Origin: Otatea glauca
Taxonomy: Eukaryota > Streptophyta > Magnoliopsida > Poales > Poaceae
Reading direction: 5' to 3'
DNA length: 64,000 bases
Assembly (NCBI GenBank): GCA_036346275.1
Contig: CM070717.1
Span: 12,335,178 to 12,399,177, forward strand
Of the stretch, positions 21,826-33,267 are shown in pieces. The translations under genes were made by a program, and so were the position numbers. Numbering within the stretch: the first letter of the stretch is position 1; every line of letters begins with the position of its first letter. The notes under the pieces were generated by a model, which saw nothing but the letters and a program-made list of their open reading frames with translations, searched no databases and had not been told where the DNA came from.

Positions 21826-22065
21826 GTGATTACGCCTTATATATGCAAAACATTGATATTAGCAACTCTAACACACGACAAAATGGTGATTACGCGTTAA
21901 ATATGCAAAACATTGATATTAGCAACTCTAACACACGATAAAATGGTGATTACACCTTATATATGCAAAACATTGATATTAGCAACTCTAACGTATGACA
22001 AAATGGTGATTACGCCTTATATATGCAAAACGTTGATATTAACAACTCTAACGAACGACAAAATT
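21826..22065 (+). repeat. Four tandem 60-bp units
   Basis: Units start at 21826, 21886, 21946 and 22006, each beginning GTGATTAC and containing ATATGCAAAACATTGATATT or a close variant. Units differ by one to five bases. Because 60 is a multiple of three, one plus-strand frame stays open and would encode a 20-residue repeat, but it has no link to the neighbouring gene and lies in its presumed intron or leader. No CRISPR-like spacer structure exists. Confidence 0.95.
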
Positions 22066-22289
22066 AAGTCAACTCATGCTCTGCTAGTGGAGGCAATGTA
22101 TTGCACCCTTGAAATTAATTAAGGCGGTCAAATGGCATGATAGAGAAAATAACTCCGATTATATTATTGTGTATATATATATGTATATATGTGTATATAG
22201 TCTTGACATAATGTCTAGTGTCATTCAAGTTGTGCCAACATTCATCTCATGACTTTGTTAATTTAAAATTTTAGATAAACTTACTTCAC

Positions 22290-24328
22290 ATGGCTTCTAA
22301 CCAGGGACAAGTGTGGGATGGCGCCGAGCCCTCTAACCAAAGCCCAACAAAGTTCCTCAACCTGGAGCAACCCGAGGCAACAAACGTACACGAGGTAATT
22401 CTTTAGTAGGATGTGCTTCCCGATGAAATTCTTCACGTAGACGGGGTAATTCTTTAGCAGGGCCAGATGACTAATGAAACAGTCAAAATGCAGGATCAGA
22501 CATCAAGTGAACAGAGGCAGCGTCGTGGTCGAGGTCCCAGCAAGTTGCGAATAGGTGAATGAAAGGCGATCGTGGAGCTTAATGTAGTCGGGGAACCAGC
22601 TATACCCGCATCATTGCTTGGGCCATATCAGACAGCATGAGGGGTCCTGGCTAGAGATAATGTGCCCATCACCTACAAATCATGGACACGTCGTGGCGAT
22701 TTCCCATCGTATGTTCTCGATGAAATCAAGGAAACATTGTGGAAAGCTTTGACAGCCAAGTTCTAGTTCCCCAAAGATCAGTTGGAGCTTGCCAAGAAAC
22801 GTGCACTAACCATCAGGGGATCCACATGGAAGAATTGGAAGACAAAGCTGAATAAGGAGTATGTGAAGAAGGATGCTGGACTTTAATAGATACCTAAGGT
22901 TGAGGCAATTTTGGAATGAATTCGTGCATTAAGAGAAGTCTGATCAGGCTATTAGCCAGCAGAACAAGGCAAACTTGGACAAGAACATTTACCCCATGTG
23001 CTAGGCACTGGTGGCTACATGAAGAAAGTACCCAAGTGGGATGCACAGGAAGAAGAGCTAACTCGTAGTGGAGTTGTTCCTGCAACGTCCGAGATGGCCC
23101 CAAGATCGAAGTACTGGATACTTGAGAGGGGAGCTACACTGTCGGATGATGGTAGCTTAAGCTTCAGAAGCGAGATAGACGAGGAAATCTCGAAGAAGAT
23201 CGCAGATGCCCATGCCCAAGCTACCCAAGGCTCCTTCTAGCCAAGAAGGGAGAACGACGAGCTAACACACGCCCTGGGTAACAAAGAGCACCCTGGTCGC
23301 ACCAGAGGTTTCAGCTTGGTGCCCTGGAAAGCAGCGTTCCCAGAGGACGTCGAAATTTAAAGGCATCTAAAGAAATCCAGATAAGAATAGTTGGATGCAC
23401 GTGTACGAGAAACAGAAGAAAGGATGCAGCAAAAGGAAATGCAATTAGAAGAAAAGATGCAAAGGATGCAAGAAATGCTAGCGAATGTCCTCAGCGAACG
23501 TCAGTTACATAACTTTGGCCACCAGCTCCAAAGTCCCCCCGATGCTCGTAAAAGTAGCCAAGCATCCGCGGGCCCTCCCGAAGTGGACAAGCCTGTAGTT
23601 TTCCTGTGGACAAAATCTTAGAGCCGACACGTGGTAGTCTGCACCTGCCCGTAGTGAACATTACCATTAAGATGGCTGAAGGGGTGGCTTGGCCATGCAT
23701 CGAGGGGCAGATGTTGCATAACTGCCCAATTCCTGAGGGATACACCAGAGTATCAGTGGACAGTGTGATTGACAAATATCATAAAGTTGAGGTAGAGATC
23801 CCGGGCGAGGAGGGGAAAAATAATCTTGGACAAAGCCTGAGCATATTCATTTTGTGGCACAAGCGCTACGTAAAGTTTATCTCAGATGACAACAACGACG
23901 ATGATGATAATAATGATGACGAGGCACACTATCCACCTAGGAAAAGTCCTCCTCCTCTGGTGTCACCCATAAAAAGTCCTCCTACTCCAGCGCCATACAA
24001 AATTAATCAAAGAGCACCGCGATCTCAAAATTCTTCATGGTTAGGAGGAAAAGTTCCTCACCTGTGAAGGCAGCACAATCTCTTAAGAAACGAGCATATG
24101 ACCTCACCGAAGAAGAAACTAGAAAGGAAGTAGACACCAGCGTAACAGCTCACTTCAGAAAGACGCCACCACCTGATAAGGTTGTAATCGAAGCTGCCAA
24201 AAGAGATTTCTTCCTCGGCTTAGCGATGGTTAAACAGACAGGACAGGCAACTGAATCTCCTTAACTTAGCCAACGATCAGACTATGAGCGCATCTCTAGG
24301 AAGAAATCTAAAGGAGGTGGTGGTAAAG
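22290..24328 (+). pseudogene. TNP1-like protein gene of CACTA-A (N-terminal and middle part)
   Basis: Start MASNQGQVWDGAE at 22290. The translation follows plant Ptta/En/Spm family proteins (Pfam PF03004 type): SWTRRGDFPSYVLDEIKE, STWKNWKTKLNKEYVKK, LGTGGYMKKVPKWDAQEEEL, REKDELT-like ENDELTHALGN, HPGRTRGFSLVPWK. A Lys/Glu/Met-rich coiled coil follows (23391-23510), then a domain with INITIKMAEGVAWPC (23655-23890), an Asp/Asn-rich linker and a basic region. Stops of all three kinds and some frameshifts break it. TNP1-type proteins bind subterminal repeats and assist transposition. The reading continues after the inserted solo LTR at 25729. Confidence 0.75.
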
Positions 24329-25723
24329 TGAAGGGATACGGGTAGTCTACACTAGCACACAATTAAAATTTCTACCTCGTAAACCAGAAAGCCACGCAAT
24401 TAAATAATCATGGATCATTACCACTAGACGCGCAGTGCAGCGGAAGGAAGTTGATGCAGCCCGAATCAACGAAGTGCGCGTCCTGTTGTAGTGGTCGATC
24501 TTCCTCGTGCGGTGGTCGATCCTCCTCGCACAGTGGTCAATCATCCCAATCAGTGTTGCAGTAGCAGCAACACCTCTACTGGCGACCAAACGTTCGGGAA
24601 AAGAATGCCGTGCGTCGGTGTGCCAGCACCAGCGCGCATGAGAAGGCTCAAGTAGAGACGGATAGGGTTTCGGTGGCTACACCGTCTCACGTACCCAATT
24701 GCAACCACGAACTCTCTTTATATAGCCGTCCCCTCCCCTGCGGAGGAACCCTACATTAGGGCCCAACTGAAGGACAAAGCCCACTTGGCCCATTAGTGAC
24801 GGATCCAATCCATACCACTATATTCCAAGCCCTTAAGTGTGTGACCCTTTAGGTTCATGTATATTTGGACACGACTCGAAAACACCTTTCCGATCGATAA
24901 TCGAGAGCAGTACCTAGCAATACATATCGATTCCCAAATATCCATAAAGCATTTGATGAACCTACTATAATGTGATAATGTCATGTTCCCTATGCTTCAC
25001 GATATCAGATCAAGCTCAATGCGAGAGTCGTGTCATCCTATGGCAGCTCGATCTCTTCACTCATACCGTAGTGGAATAATTTATCTGGATTGACTCTCAA
25101 TCACATCTGGCATGGCCATGCACTTACTTAATCCATCTACCTCGAGGGCCCAGAGATATCTCTCTGTTATATAGGAGGAGCAATTTCCATCTTGATCATT
25201 CATGTACCTCAGCATGTTTCATAGTAAACCCGAAAGCTTTCTTTATAACTACCTAGTTAAAGAGTAGCATTTGGTAGCTCCTAAGTAAACTATTACACAT
25301 CTAGGAAACCAATGATGATCTCAGGTCTAAGAAACATACATACACTATGCATGAGACTAACTGATGACACATAAGAATATATATAACAATTCTCCCAGTG
25401 TCTTATATGGGTCTATCCAACGCATGTTCTCTAACATGTGTCCACATTATTGATTAGATATCTCCGTATCTCTATGACCCGTGAAACATGGTCATCAATC
25501 AATACATGTGCTGATCTATGAAACATAATTGTCCTATATTATGATAACCGATCAGGGATAACTTGAATAATATCAATATATGGAAAAAGTTGCACGAACA
25601 AGTCACTTACTTGTTGATTAATCCAATCAATATTTATTGAAAGGACAAATAATTATATTGTTCCATAAACATAAGGCGTGATAAAAGCATCTCTATGATC
25701 GCCTTAAGGGCATATCACCAACA
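24329..25723 (-). mobile_element. Solo Ty1/copia LTR inserted in the CACTA-A gene
   Basis: On the plus strand it starts TGAAGGGATACGG and ends TATCACCAACA, flanked by an exact 5-bp duplication TAAAG (24324-24328 and 25724-25728). It aligns along its length with the LTR of the minus-strand copia element at 50851-52212: both share TGAAG at the start, CTAGCAC, ACCACTAGACGCGCAG, a TATATA box read on the minus strand (about 24716-24724) and GGGCATA near the end. No internal region remains, so it arose by LTR-LTR recombination. Removing it and one TSD copy restores continuity of the host reading frame. Confidence 0.93.
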
Positions 25724-25728
25724 TAAAG

Positions 25729-26957
25729 GAGCTGTTGCTACAGACCAAGGAGGGGTGCTAAAGGGCAGAGCCCCTTCTAAGGTGGCCGTTCGTTAACAGG
25801 GAAGCATTGGTAGATCCAGACGAGGAGCGCAAACTGACAACACAGTTACAACGTCTACAACAATGGTACCAGCAATTTGTCCAAGAGACAAAGAGCGATG
25901 CATTCCCCGTCAGATACAAAGATGTGGATTTTCACAACATGGACAACATTTTCTGGGTAGAACACAGAGAAATATACCAGTTGTACCAACGAGACGCCCT
26001 GGATGTTTCTATATTAAGAATGTGGACTCTGTAAGTCTCTTGTATAATTCATGTTGTAGATTCACGTACCTTTAAATTGAGGGTCTGACTTCTTTCTTAT
26101 GTAGAATTGAGGCAATGACACTCAGAGTGGACTTAAATGAAAGGGTAGGATTCCTCGACCCAGGCCTTGTCAACTTCAAACTTCTTTAAGATCCAAACAC
26201 GCTAAAAGAGATTGAGGAGTACGTACTCAAGGCGCTGCTAAAGCTACAAGACAAGACCTACGTACTTTTACCCTACAACTTTCAGTACGTGTTTCCTAGC
26301 CCACTAGTCTCACACATTTCATACGAAACACTATGTGACGACTAATTGGCTTCTGCAACTTTTACTGGATCCTCCTCATTATCATGTTAAATGATAGCAT
26401 GATCACTGTCTTGGACTCAATGAGGAAACCGACAGACGATTACAAAGAAGTAATAGAGTTGCTAGACAGGTAAACTCAGTCGTTGCGTTATTGCTCCAGT
26501 AATCTTCCATTCCATTGCACCTAATTAATTTTAATGACTACTCAAAACCATGCACCGGGCGTACGCAAAATACCGCAAGAAGAGCCAGCGGTATCGTCCA
26601 TTCATGAAGAAGTTCATAACAAAAACCGATTTTTCGTGTCTGAGACAGCAGCAAGGGAACAATTTATGTGGATACTACGTAATGACACATATGCACACGT
26701 TTGTCACTGACAGTACCGACCCACAATGGCGAGATGGTATATCATTACATGTTGACGCCTACTTTTGTTTATAAAGACGACGACACTAATTAATGCTTCA
26801 ATTTCTTCAATGACAGCATGTGAAGCTGGGCACCAGTAGCCTACTCGATAGCAAAATTGAAGCCCTTCGAGAGCAGATGGCTGGTTTCATCGTTTGAGAA
26901 TTTATCAACCCGAAGGGTCAGTTTCATGATCCACGCCAAAGCTTAAGTGAAATGTGA
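25729..26957 (+). pseudogene. Ulp1-like cysteine protease part of the CACTA-A gene
   Basis: After the solo LTR the gene resumes with ALVDPDEERKLTTQL, VLLPYNF (about 26265-26280), then across an intron FYWILLIIM, VLDSMRK, and CLRQQQGNNLCGYYV (26637-26682). These are the blocks around the His, Asp, Gln and Cys of C48 (Ulp1/SENP) proteases. The Asp, Gln and Cys are present, but the catalytic His before WILL is Tyr (TAC, about 26362). The end reads EALREQMAGFIV followed by TGA at 26895-26897. TNP1-like genes joined to Ulp1 domains are known in grass CACTA elements. Stops (for example TAA after NFKLL) make it a pseudogene. Confidence 0.72.
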
Positions 26958-27139
26958 ATGAATAATATGATAATTAAATATTATGTTGCTTTAATGTATT
27001 TGAATTATGCTTTAGCGATGCTTCGTTAATATTGTGCATAACATATACCGTACAGAATACATTTACTATAGAATATATATGCTACAACATTACATAATAC
27101 ATATACTGGAAAAAATATATAAAAAGGTTTAAAAAACCA

Positions 27140-27438
27140 ATCACTGTCGGTTTTGGAGGAAAATATGGCAGTGATAAGATTATCACTGCCGGTTTTAGAA
27201 CATAATAGACAGTGATAAGGAGTTATCACTACCAGTTATCGAGGAAAATCCAACCGTGATAATTACTTATCACTGCCGGTTGTATAACATGAACCGGCAG
27301 TGATAGTGATTATCACTGTTGGTTCAAAACGTGGGAGTGATAGTTCCCGACTATCACTGCTACTTAGGTAGTGCCGGGTCCACATCCGACAGTGATTCCG
27401 ATGTGGACCTGGCAGTAAAGACATTTTTTGTAGTAGTG
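27140..27438. repeat. Right subterminal repeats and terminus of CACTA-A
   Basis: Seven or more copies of (T)ATCACTGCCGGTT or its reverse complement occur, several as head-to-head pairs able to form hairpins, followed by the terminal TTTTTTGTAGTAGTG. The inverted arrangement is denser than at the left end. The three bases outside are TTT; no left counterpart can be tested. Confidence 0.85.
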
Positions 27439-27929
27439 TTTCTATTTAAGATGACAAAGTGAAAACCAGAAAAGGCTGCAAGTCATTGCGCAGCACCAAA
27501 AATAATAAACTTCTATGCTATGCGTTCTCAGTAGCATGTGAATTCGAGTTCGTTTGATCGCGTGAGTAAGTGTGTGTTCCAACAATGGTTTGGTATGGTA
27601 TGGAGATATTCAAGTTTAAACCATTTCAACTAGTCATTTTCTTCACGTGCTCCCCCAAATCCTCCCCTAGAAAACGCTGCCTCCGTCCTTCTTCTCCATG
27701 CCTCATCGGCTCGTCGCCACCGCTTTCTTTTGTCCCTAGCTCGCTGACCCCACCATCCTCTCCTTGGATTATGGTCACCTCAGTCCTTCTACGCTCTGCT
27801 TGCTGTTGCCGCGGTCCTCTACTCGCTGGCACAACATCATCAATGAAGTTCTTCCGCCAAGATCTAAGTAAAGGTTGCGTTTGGTCAAAGATCCTTCTAT
27901 TTATTTGTTTCTAGATATGCCAAGAGTCA
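27439..27929. other. Interval between CACTA-A and the LINE remnant
   Basis: About 490 bp. A plus-strand ORF (27570-27914) is Ser/Pro-rich and has no family motif. I cannot assign it. The C-rich stretch (27640-27830) could be an exon fragment or part of a degraded element. Confidence 0.3.
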
Positions 27930-29245
27930 ATGAGAAATACTTCCTTAAAGAAATGCCCGAAGTTTTGTTGAGCCTGGTGAATCATATCCATGATTATCCC
28001 TAGCAAAGTTCCAATGGATACCAATCATTTGCCAACAGCTACGGCTGTAAGAGCAAGTAATGAAAAGGTGTGATATTGTTTATTCCTATGTTGTTTGGCA
28101 CAGAACACATGCGTATCATCATGAATATTCCAATTCCTATGGCTCAGCTTGAGCCATCCAAACACTCTGAGTTTGGGACTACATCTATTACGCCAAATCC
28201 ATTTTATGGCCAGCGGGGTGTCCGACATCTGCAATTGATGATTATAGAAATTTTTTGCTGTAAATGATGATTGTCCCCAAATATATGTCCATTAGCCTTG
28301 AGTCAAGTCATCCTAGGTACAGTGAAGCTTGACAGGATATTTGTCAAGTCCTCCAGCTCTGAAGTAGCCTGTAAAGAAAGAGGTAGGTTGAAGTGTTGAT
28401 ATCAGTCCGATTCCTATAGGAATTTTGTTACCGAGAGGTCTTTTGCATAGGAGAAAAGCCTTGGGTATCTTTGGGATGGAATTAGGCCATTCCAAAAGGT
28501 TACCATCCTGCCCGATCCAACCGTGGTTGCTGCTATGCCTCGGAATTCAGTGGTCATGCTTATGATGTCCCTCTACCAGAATGAGCCTAAGTTTGTTGTA
28601 GGGTGAGGAACTTGGTGTCGATAGTAGATGTTCTATAACATATGTACCGATGAGATGTTTTTATTATTATAGAAGCTATGCAGGTGCTTGACGAGCAAGG
28701 CTTTGTTTTGTGTATGCAAGTTTGGAATTCCCATTCCCCCTTTTCTTTTGGGCCTACACACCAATTCCCAGGAAGCTAAGGAATTGCATCGGTGATTTAA
28801 GTCTTCCGACCTCCTCCAAAGGCAGTGTCTACGAGCATGGTCGATACGAGAGATGACCATCTTCGGCAACTTGAGAGAGACCATATAGAAGGTAGGTAAA
28901 AGAGACATAACCGCATTTACCAATGTAAGGCACCCTCCGTAAGATAGGTAAATTGAGTTGCCTGAGAGCCTCCTATCAATACGGTTCATAAGTGGAGCAA
29001 AATCTTTGACCTTGGGTCTAGCAATGCCCAGAGGAAGTCCAAGGTAGGTGAATGGCATGATTACTTTTATACATCTGAAGGTATTGGCCAGTTGGAGAAT
29101 CCGATCCTCATTAATGTTGATCGCGTACATTGAGGATTTTTGGTAGTTGACTTTCAGGCCTGTTTATTGAGTGAAAGTATTTAGTAACCCTTTAAGACAT
29201 AAAAGCTGGACCACACCAGCTAGTATGACAATGAGAGCTCGGTCC
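27930..29245 (-). pseudogene. L1-type LINE remnant: reverse transcriptase end and zf-RVT
   Basis: Read on the minus strand from about 29245: RALIVIL and QLLCLKGLLNTFTQ, then TGLKVNYQKS, FTYLGLPLGIARPKV, LSYGGCLTLVNAVMSLLPTF, ARRHCLWRRSEDLN, and PKRKGGMGIPNLHTQNKALL. These are conserved plant LINE reverse transcriptase blocks C-terminal to the catalytic YADD site, which is missing here. A degenerate tail (28025-28234) shows WIWRNRCSPKLRVFGWL, the zinc-binding zf-RVT domain. Stops and frameshifts are frequent between 28240 and 28620. No endonuclease, ORF1 or poly(A) tail is identified. The 5' side is cut near 29245, where LTR sequence begins. Confidence 0.9.
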
Positions 29246-31539
29246 CAAACATTTATAATTTACTCAAGTCTAAATAAGAGTGTAGCTCAACATTTAAATG
29301 ACGTTCTAAGTAAGCATGGCTAAGCATATACGTGATGTATCACGCAATAAACACCTATAGTGACATTAACTAATATCTAAACCATAAAACTAAGGTTACA
29401 ATAGTAGGTAAACAAGTGTCAAGGGAAAGGTAATGCATACAAATAGGAAGTATCTACCGGTACCGGTAACATAGCAAGTTTAATATAAACATACACGCAT
29501 GCATATATCATTTGATAAAACAACATAAACTCCGTAAAATAGTGGGATCAACATGATCAAAGGAGGGTGCTTGCATTACTCCTGGTCATGGTATTGCTCC
29601 TATTCATGGTGTTGTTCGTCAATGGTTTCATAAGTAGTGTCGTTTAAGCAAAAAAAACAAGGTCGCAAATAAATATTGACATAACCTTAGTATGCAACAT
29701 TATAAAAAATGCACAGAATTTGCACAGAAGACAACATGATTTATCGTATTTTACTAAATGTTTCACAATTTTTGGAATTTATTTGCACTAGTTATGTGCT
29801 TTTGAATTTTGTATGTATTGAAATACTCCTATTCATGCATTTGTCATAAACAAAGTTCAAATCTGGATATTTTTACATATCTATAATTCTCAATGTCTTG
29901 GAAATACATAAAAATTGGTTTCATCATTTTTGGAATTGATTTTTGAAAATTTTACATAGTACACATTTTAGGCCTATAGCATAAATTTGAGCTCATTTAC
30001 TATAAAATGAATAAATTTAAAATATTTTTTCATATTCAAAATTTACATGAATTTACACAAATTTATAAACTTATTCACTCGATTTGGAGTTATATTGCCA
30101 AAGATATGAGCATTTGAATCTTGTCGGTTAATAAAATGGCTGAAAAATTACAAAATATGCTTTCTAACTTGGAAAGTGCATTTCCTCATTTTGCTGGATT
30201 TTGAATTAATTCTTTTGGTGACGGGTGGTCCCACGTGTCGGTGTGAGACACACGAGGCAGCGATACTGGACCTTTGCTCGCTGAGCCGGAGCGGAGGCAC
30301 GCGAAGAAGCAACCGGCGGCGGCGAGGAAGGGGCGGCATGACCTGGCTGATGGCTCGGTGGGCACCTAGGAGCGAAGGCGGTCCCAGGGCACCGGCCGAC
30401 TATGGCTGAATGGTGGCAAGGCGGTTTGGCGGCGGTGAGGGGCGACGCACGGTCACTGCTGTGGCCGTGAGAAAGGTGGAGGGTAGCTCGAGCTCGGCCG
30501 AGTGGAGGAAAAGAAAGAGGGGGCTAGGAGGAGTCGGGCCAGATACCTTGGTGCGGTGGGGAGTGGCTAAGGCAATTTGTCAGAGCGAAGGAAGAAGAAG
30601 GTGCTGCGACGGCAATTCAATCGGGGATTGCTGGAACCAGAGAAAGGTACGGGAGTAAGGAATCGAATGGCGACTCGTTGCAAGCGGAATTAGGATGGTG
30701 AGCTCACCCAATGAAGAACGGCGCAAAGGCCTCGTCCCCATGCCCCGGCGTCATGAGCATGGAGCGAGCTCAAGGCGATGGGAACGAGGAAAAATGGCAA
30801 GTTGAGGGAAGCTGGGTGAGGCCTCGATCGGCTTTAGGCAGGGAGAGGACTCATGCAGAGTCAGGAAGGGGCGATCGTGTGGCGAGTGAGCTCTGCTCGC
30901 GCCCGTGCGTGGCACGGCGTCTGATCGAGTCGAGGGTAGAGAGGAGGGGAGAGAGAGGGGGCGTGACTGTATTCGGTCACATCCACTCATGCACGGGCGG
31001 GAAGGAAGCACGGTACAATGGCGGTGATGGCGACCAAATGGCATTACGCCGAACACTTCGCATGCGCTCTGTAGCAGCTGCAAAATTCCAGAATTTAGCT
31101 TGGCAGATTGTGGTTATCCAAAAGTGGCTTTACGCAAAAGGAAAAATTCTAGAAAAATTTGTGGGTATAGATCAATGAATGAAATTTCTATTTTCCATAA
31201 TTTCACTTGTTTTGCTAATGTAGCACTCAATTTAAAATTCTTGCAATATTGCTAATTTTGAACTGTATTTGAATTTTTAAGGCATTTTTATTTTGCGAAC
31301 AAATTGTGAACAATTCATATTTATTCATCCCAGATATTATAGTATTTGATAAAATTATTTCTTTGGGTAGGTTAATTGAAGTTTTTATAAGTTTCTTTAC
31401 AATGCTCAAAATTGTAGAAAAAGGAATTTAAATGTAGCAAATAACCCTAAAGCAAATAAATCTAGTAGAAATCCCAAAAATGCATTAAAAAGCATGCCAA
31501 GTCACTTTACATTAGCTTCACATTTCTCTAGATGTTACA
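29246..31539 (-). mobile_element. Gypsy LTR fragment, minus sense
   Basis: On the minus strand it starts TGTAACATCTAGAG (from 31539) and runs into AT-rich U3, then a region that is C/G-rich in the antisense sense (30230-30990), and a part near 29560 that matches the GCAAGCACCC segment of the plus-strand LTR at 18957, but reversed. The left end breaks off in LINE sequence near 29246 without a recognisable CA. Plus-strand ORFs across 30176-31178 are G-rich shadows with no motif. The five bases outside its start are GTGCA; no second copy is found. Confidence 0.5.
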
Positions 31540-31775
31540 GTGCAAACTAGAAAAACTTGGTAGGATAGCCATCTCCCTCGACATAGTCTTGCAAACTATA
31601 TAACATTTTGCTTAAAAGTCTTGCGGAGTACGATTTTTGTACCCACCGTTGATTGTTGAATATTATTAGATCAAGAAGGAGTTCCCCTGGTCAGATACCT
31701 TCATTGCAACGGGTGTTGACAAAGATGAGTATGTTAAATAGGTTTAACCCTAGTAAGTTGCCTGTGGTGGGCTAA
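31540..31775 (+). mobile_element. 3' end of a plus-sense gypsy LTR
   Basis: This contains GTCTTGCGGAGTAC, the partly paired hairpin GAGTAC-GATTTTT-GTACCC (31626-31644) and TATTATTAG (31669). It is the same module as at 20200-20248, where GTCTTGCGGAGTAC is identical. It ends where a CACTA terminus begins at 31776. It is opposite in orientation to the LTR fragment immediately to its left, so the two are separate insertions. Confidence 0.5.
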
Positions 31776-32046
31776 CACTACTATAGAAAGGCTTATATTA
31801 GACGCCTCATCATAGACGGATTTGAAAAACTGTCTGTGATGAGGAACATCACAGACGTCTATATAGTGAAACCATCAGTGACATCATTACAGATGTTACA
31901 CTTTATGAACCGTTAGTGATATACAGCAATACCACAGACGGTTTTAGTTTAAAACCATCAGTGAAGATTCTTGTAGCTATCACAGACGGTTCTATTATAG
32001 AACCTTCTCAGATATAATAGTACCACATACAGTTCTATTATAGAAC

Positions 32047-32926
32047 TGACGAGTACTCGTACCATGGGTACCCCAACGACCCGGAGTGGCGAACGGGCTG
32101 CCCCAAGCCCGGCTCCGACCAAAGGCCCCGCGGTGCCACGAAGGACGATCGACCCCGACCTAACGAGCTGCCCCAAGCTCGTCCCCGACCCAATGGGGCG
32201 TCCGACCCCCGCCACAGTTCGGACTCCCCAGAAGCTTCGACCAAGCCGAGGCGACCTCCACCGAGCGCCAAGTGTCGGGCCTCCGTCGGCCATTAGCCAC
32301 GTGCCCTACGGACACGACAGCTCAGAGTGACTGTACGGGGGCAGGTGGCTCCTTCCCAAGTTGGCGAGGAGGCTGCTGAAGTCAAGCTCTGGTCTCATCG
32401 TCCAGACACGCACGGCATGAGGACGCGCTCCCTCCCGAGGCAACGTCGCGCCTGACAGGATTGCAGAGGGCAGGTGCGCTATTTCTCGATGAAACGGCAA
32501 ACTGATCTACTGAGTGAGTCCAACCCGGCGTGGGGGGAAGCGGACGCTGACCAATCGCCAAGACGAAGGACCAGAGCTCCTAGCATAGATCACCTCATCC
32601 TCTCCTCTCCCAACTTCCCATGTAAACTGCCCCCTCCGGCTATATAAAGGGAGGCAGGATCCTCTGGGAGAGGCAGGACTCCCTCCTCTCGGTCTTCACG
32701 AATAGGCTATTTTCGCTCTCACCCATTCGAGCCCTCAGCTCCCGCTTGTAAAAACCGTGCAGACATCTGCACCTGAAGCAATATAGCACCACCACACGAA
32801 CTGGAGTAGGGACATTCGGCCCGAACCAGTATACATCTTGGGCTCCTGAGTCTAACCATTCAAGGAGAGGGAACGCGCGGCCCCTTAGACTTAACAATTC
32901 ACTCGCCGGTGCTCGAAACGCCGACA
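32047..32926 (+). mobile_element. Solo Tat-family LTR inside CACTA-B
   Basis: It begins TGACGAGTACTCG and ends AAACGCCGACA, flanked by exact 5-bp duplications AGAAC (32042-32046 and 32927-32931). It carries a TATA box (TATATAAA, 32641-32648) and aligns with the Tat 3' LTR at 12803-13833 over the promoter and R region. It inserted into the subterminal repeat array of the CACTA element: the motif CTATTATAGAAC is split by it. No internal sequence is left. Confidence 0.92.
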
Positions 32927-32949
32927 AGAACCGTCTTTGAAAACCTCCC

Positions 32950-33266
32950 TATAAAAGGACACCATGTCGCAGTTCAGCCCCAAACCTACATATCGGCCCC
33001 AAACCCTAGCAAACCTGCACTGACCTCCTCCCGCACCGGCTCCTCCCACGACGAACCCCTCCAGCACTGACCTCCTCCTGCGTCGGCGGCAGCTCGCGGC
33101 GAACTCCTCCAGTGCCAACATCCTCCCGCGGCGGCCTCCTCCCACGCTGGTGTCCTGCTACACCAGTCTCCTCCCGCGCCGATCGACCTCCTCCCACGCC
33201 GGCCTCCTCCCATAGCGACCTCCTCCTGTGGCCTCCTCCCCCCGCACTGGCAGCTCTTCTACACCT
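32950..33266 (+). promoter_or_regulatory. CACTA-B promoter and first exon
   Basis: TATAAAAGG (32950-32958) is followed by a C-rich leader with AAACCCTAGC and then many CCTCCTCCC-type blocks, ending at CACCTAGG-GTAAGTGC near 33267, a good 5' splice donor. No long plus-strand ORF with a recognisable domain occurs in this exon; minus-strand ORFs here are G-rich shadows. Confidence 0.45.
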
Positions 33267-33267
33267 A

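Larger units (their letters stand above)
20571..27438 (+). mobile_element. CACTA (En/Spm) transposon 'A', left terminus missing
   Basis: The right end is canonical: the last bases read TTTTTTGTAGTAGTG (27424-27438), the reverse of CACTACTACAAAAAA. Subterminal motifs ATCACTGCCRGTT occur many times at both ends (20595-20750 and 27140-27400), in both orientations on the right. Inside are a TATA box, a C-rich first exon, a 60-bp tandem array, and a TNP1-like gene continued by a Ulp1-like protease. No TNP2 transposase is present, so it could only move in trans. At the left, subterminal repeats abut an LTR end without a CACTAC terminus. A 1.4-kb solo copia LTR (24329-25723) interrupts the gene. Confidence 0.8.

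Noticed and set aside
21826..22065. CRISPR-like array
   Set aside because: Units are contiguous 60-bp copies with no spacers, in a plant transposon.
22168..22200. TA-rich microsatellite as functional site
   Set aside because: Ordinary short TATA repeats common in AT-rich grass DNA; no context supports a role.
27570..27914. Possible host gene exon
   Set aside because: Ser/Pro-rich text without a recognisable family or splice partners.
30711..31178. 155-codon plus-strand ORF
   Set aside because: G-rich antisense of an LTR leader; no domain and no supporting neighbours.
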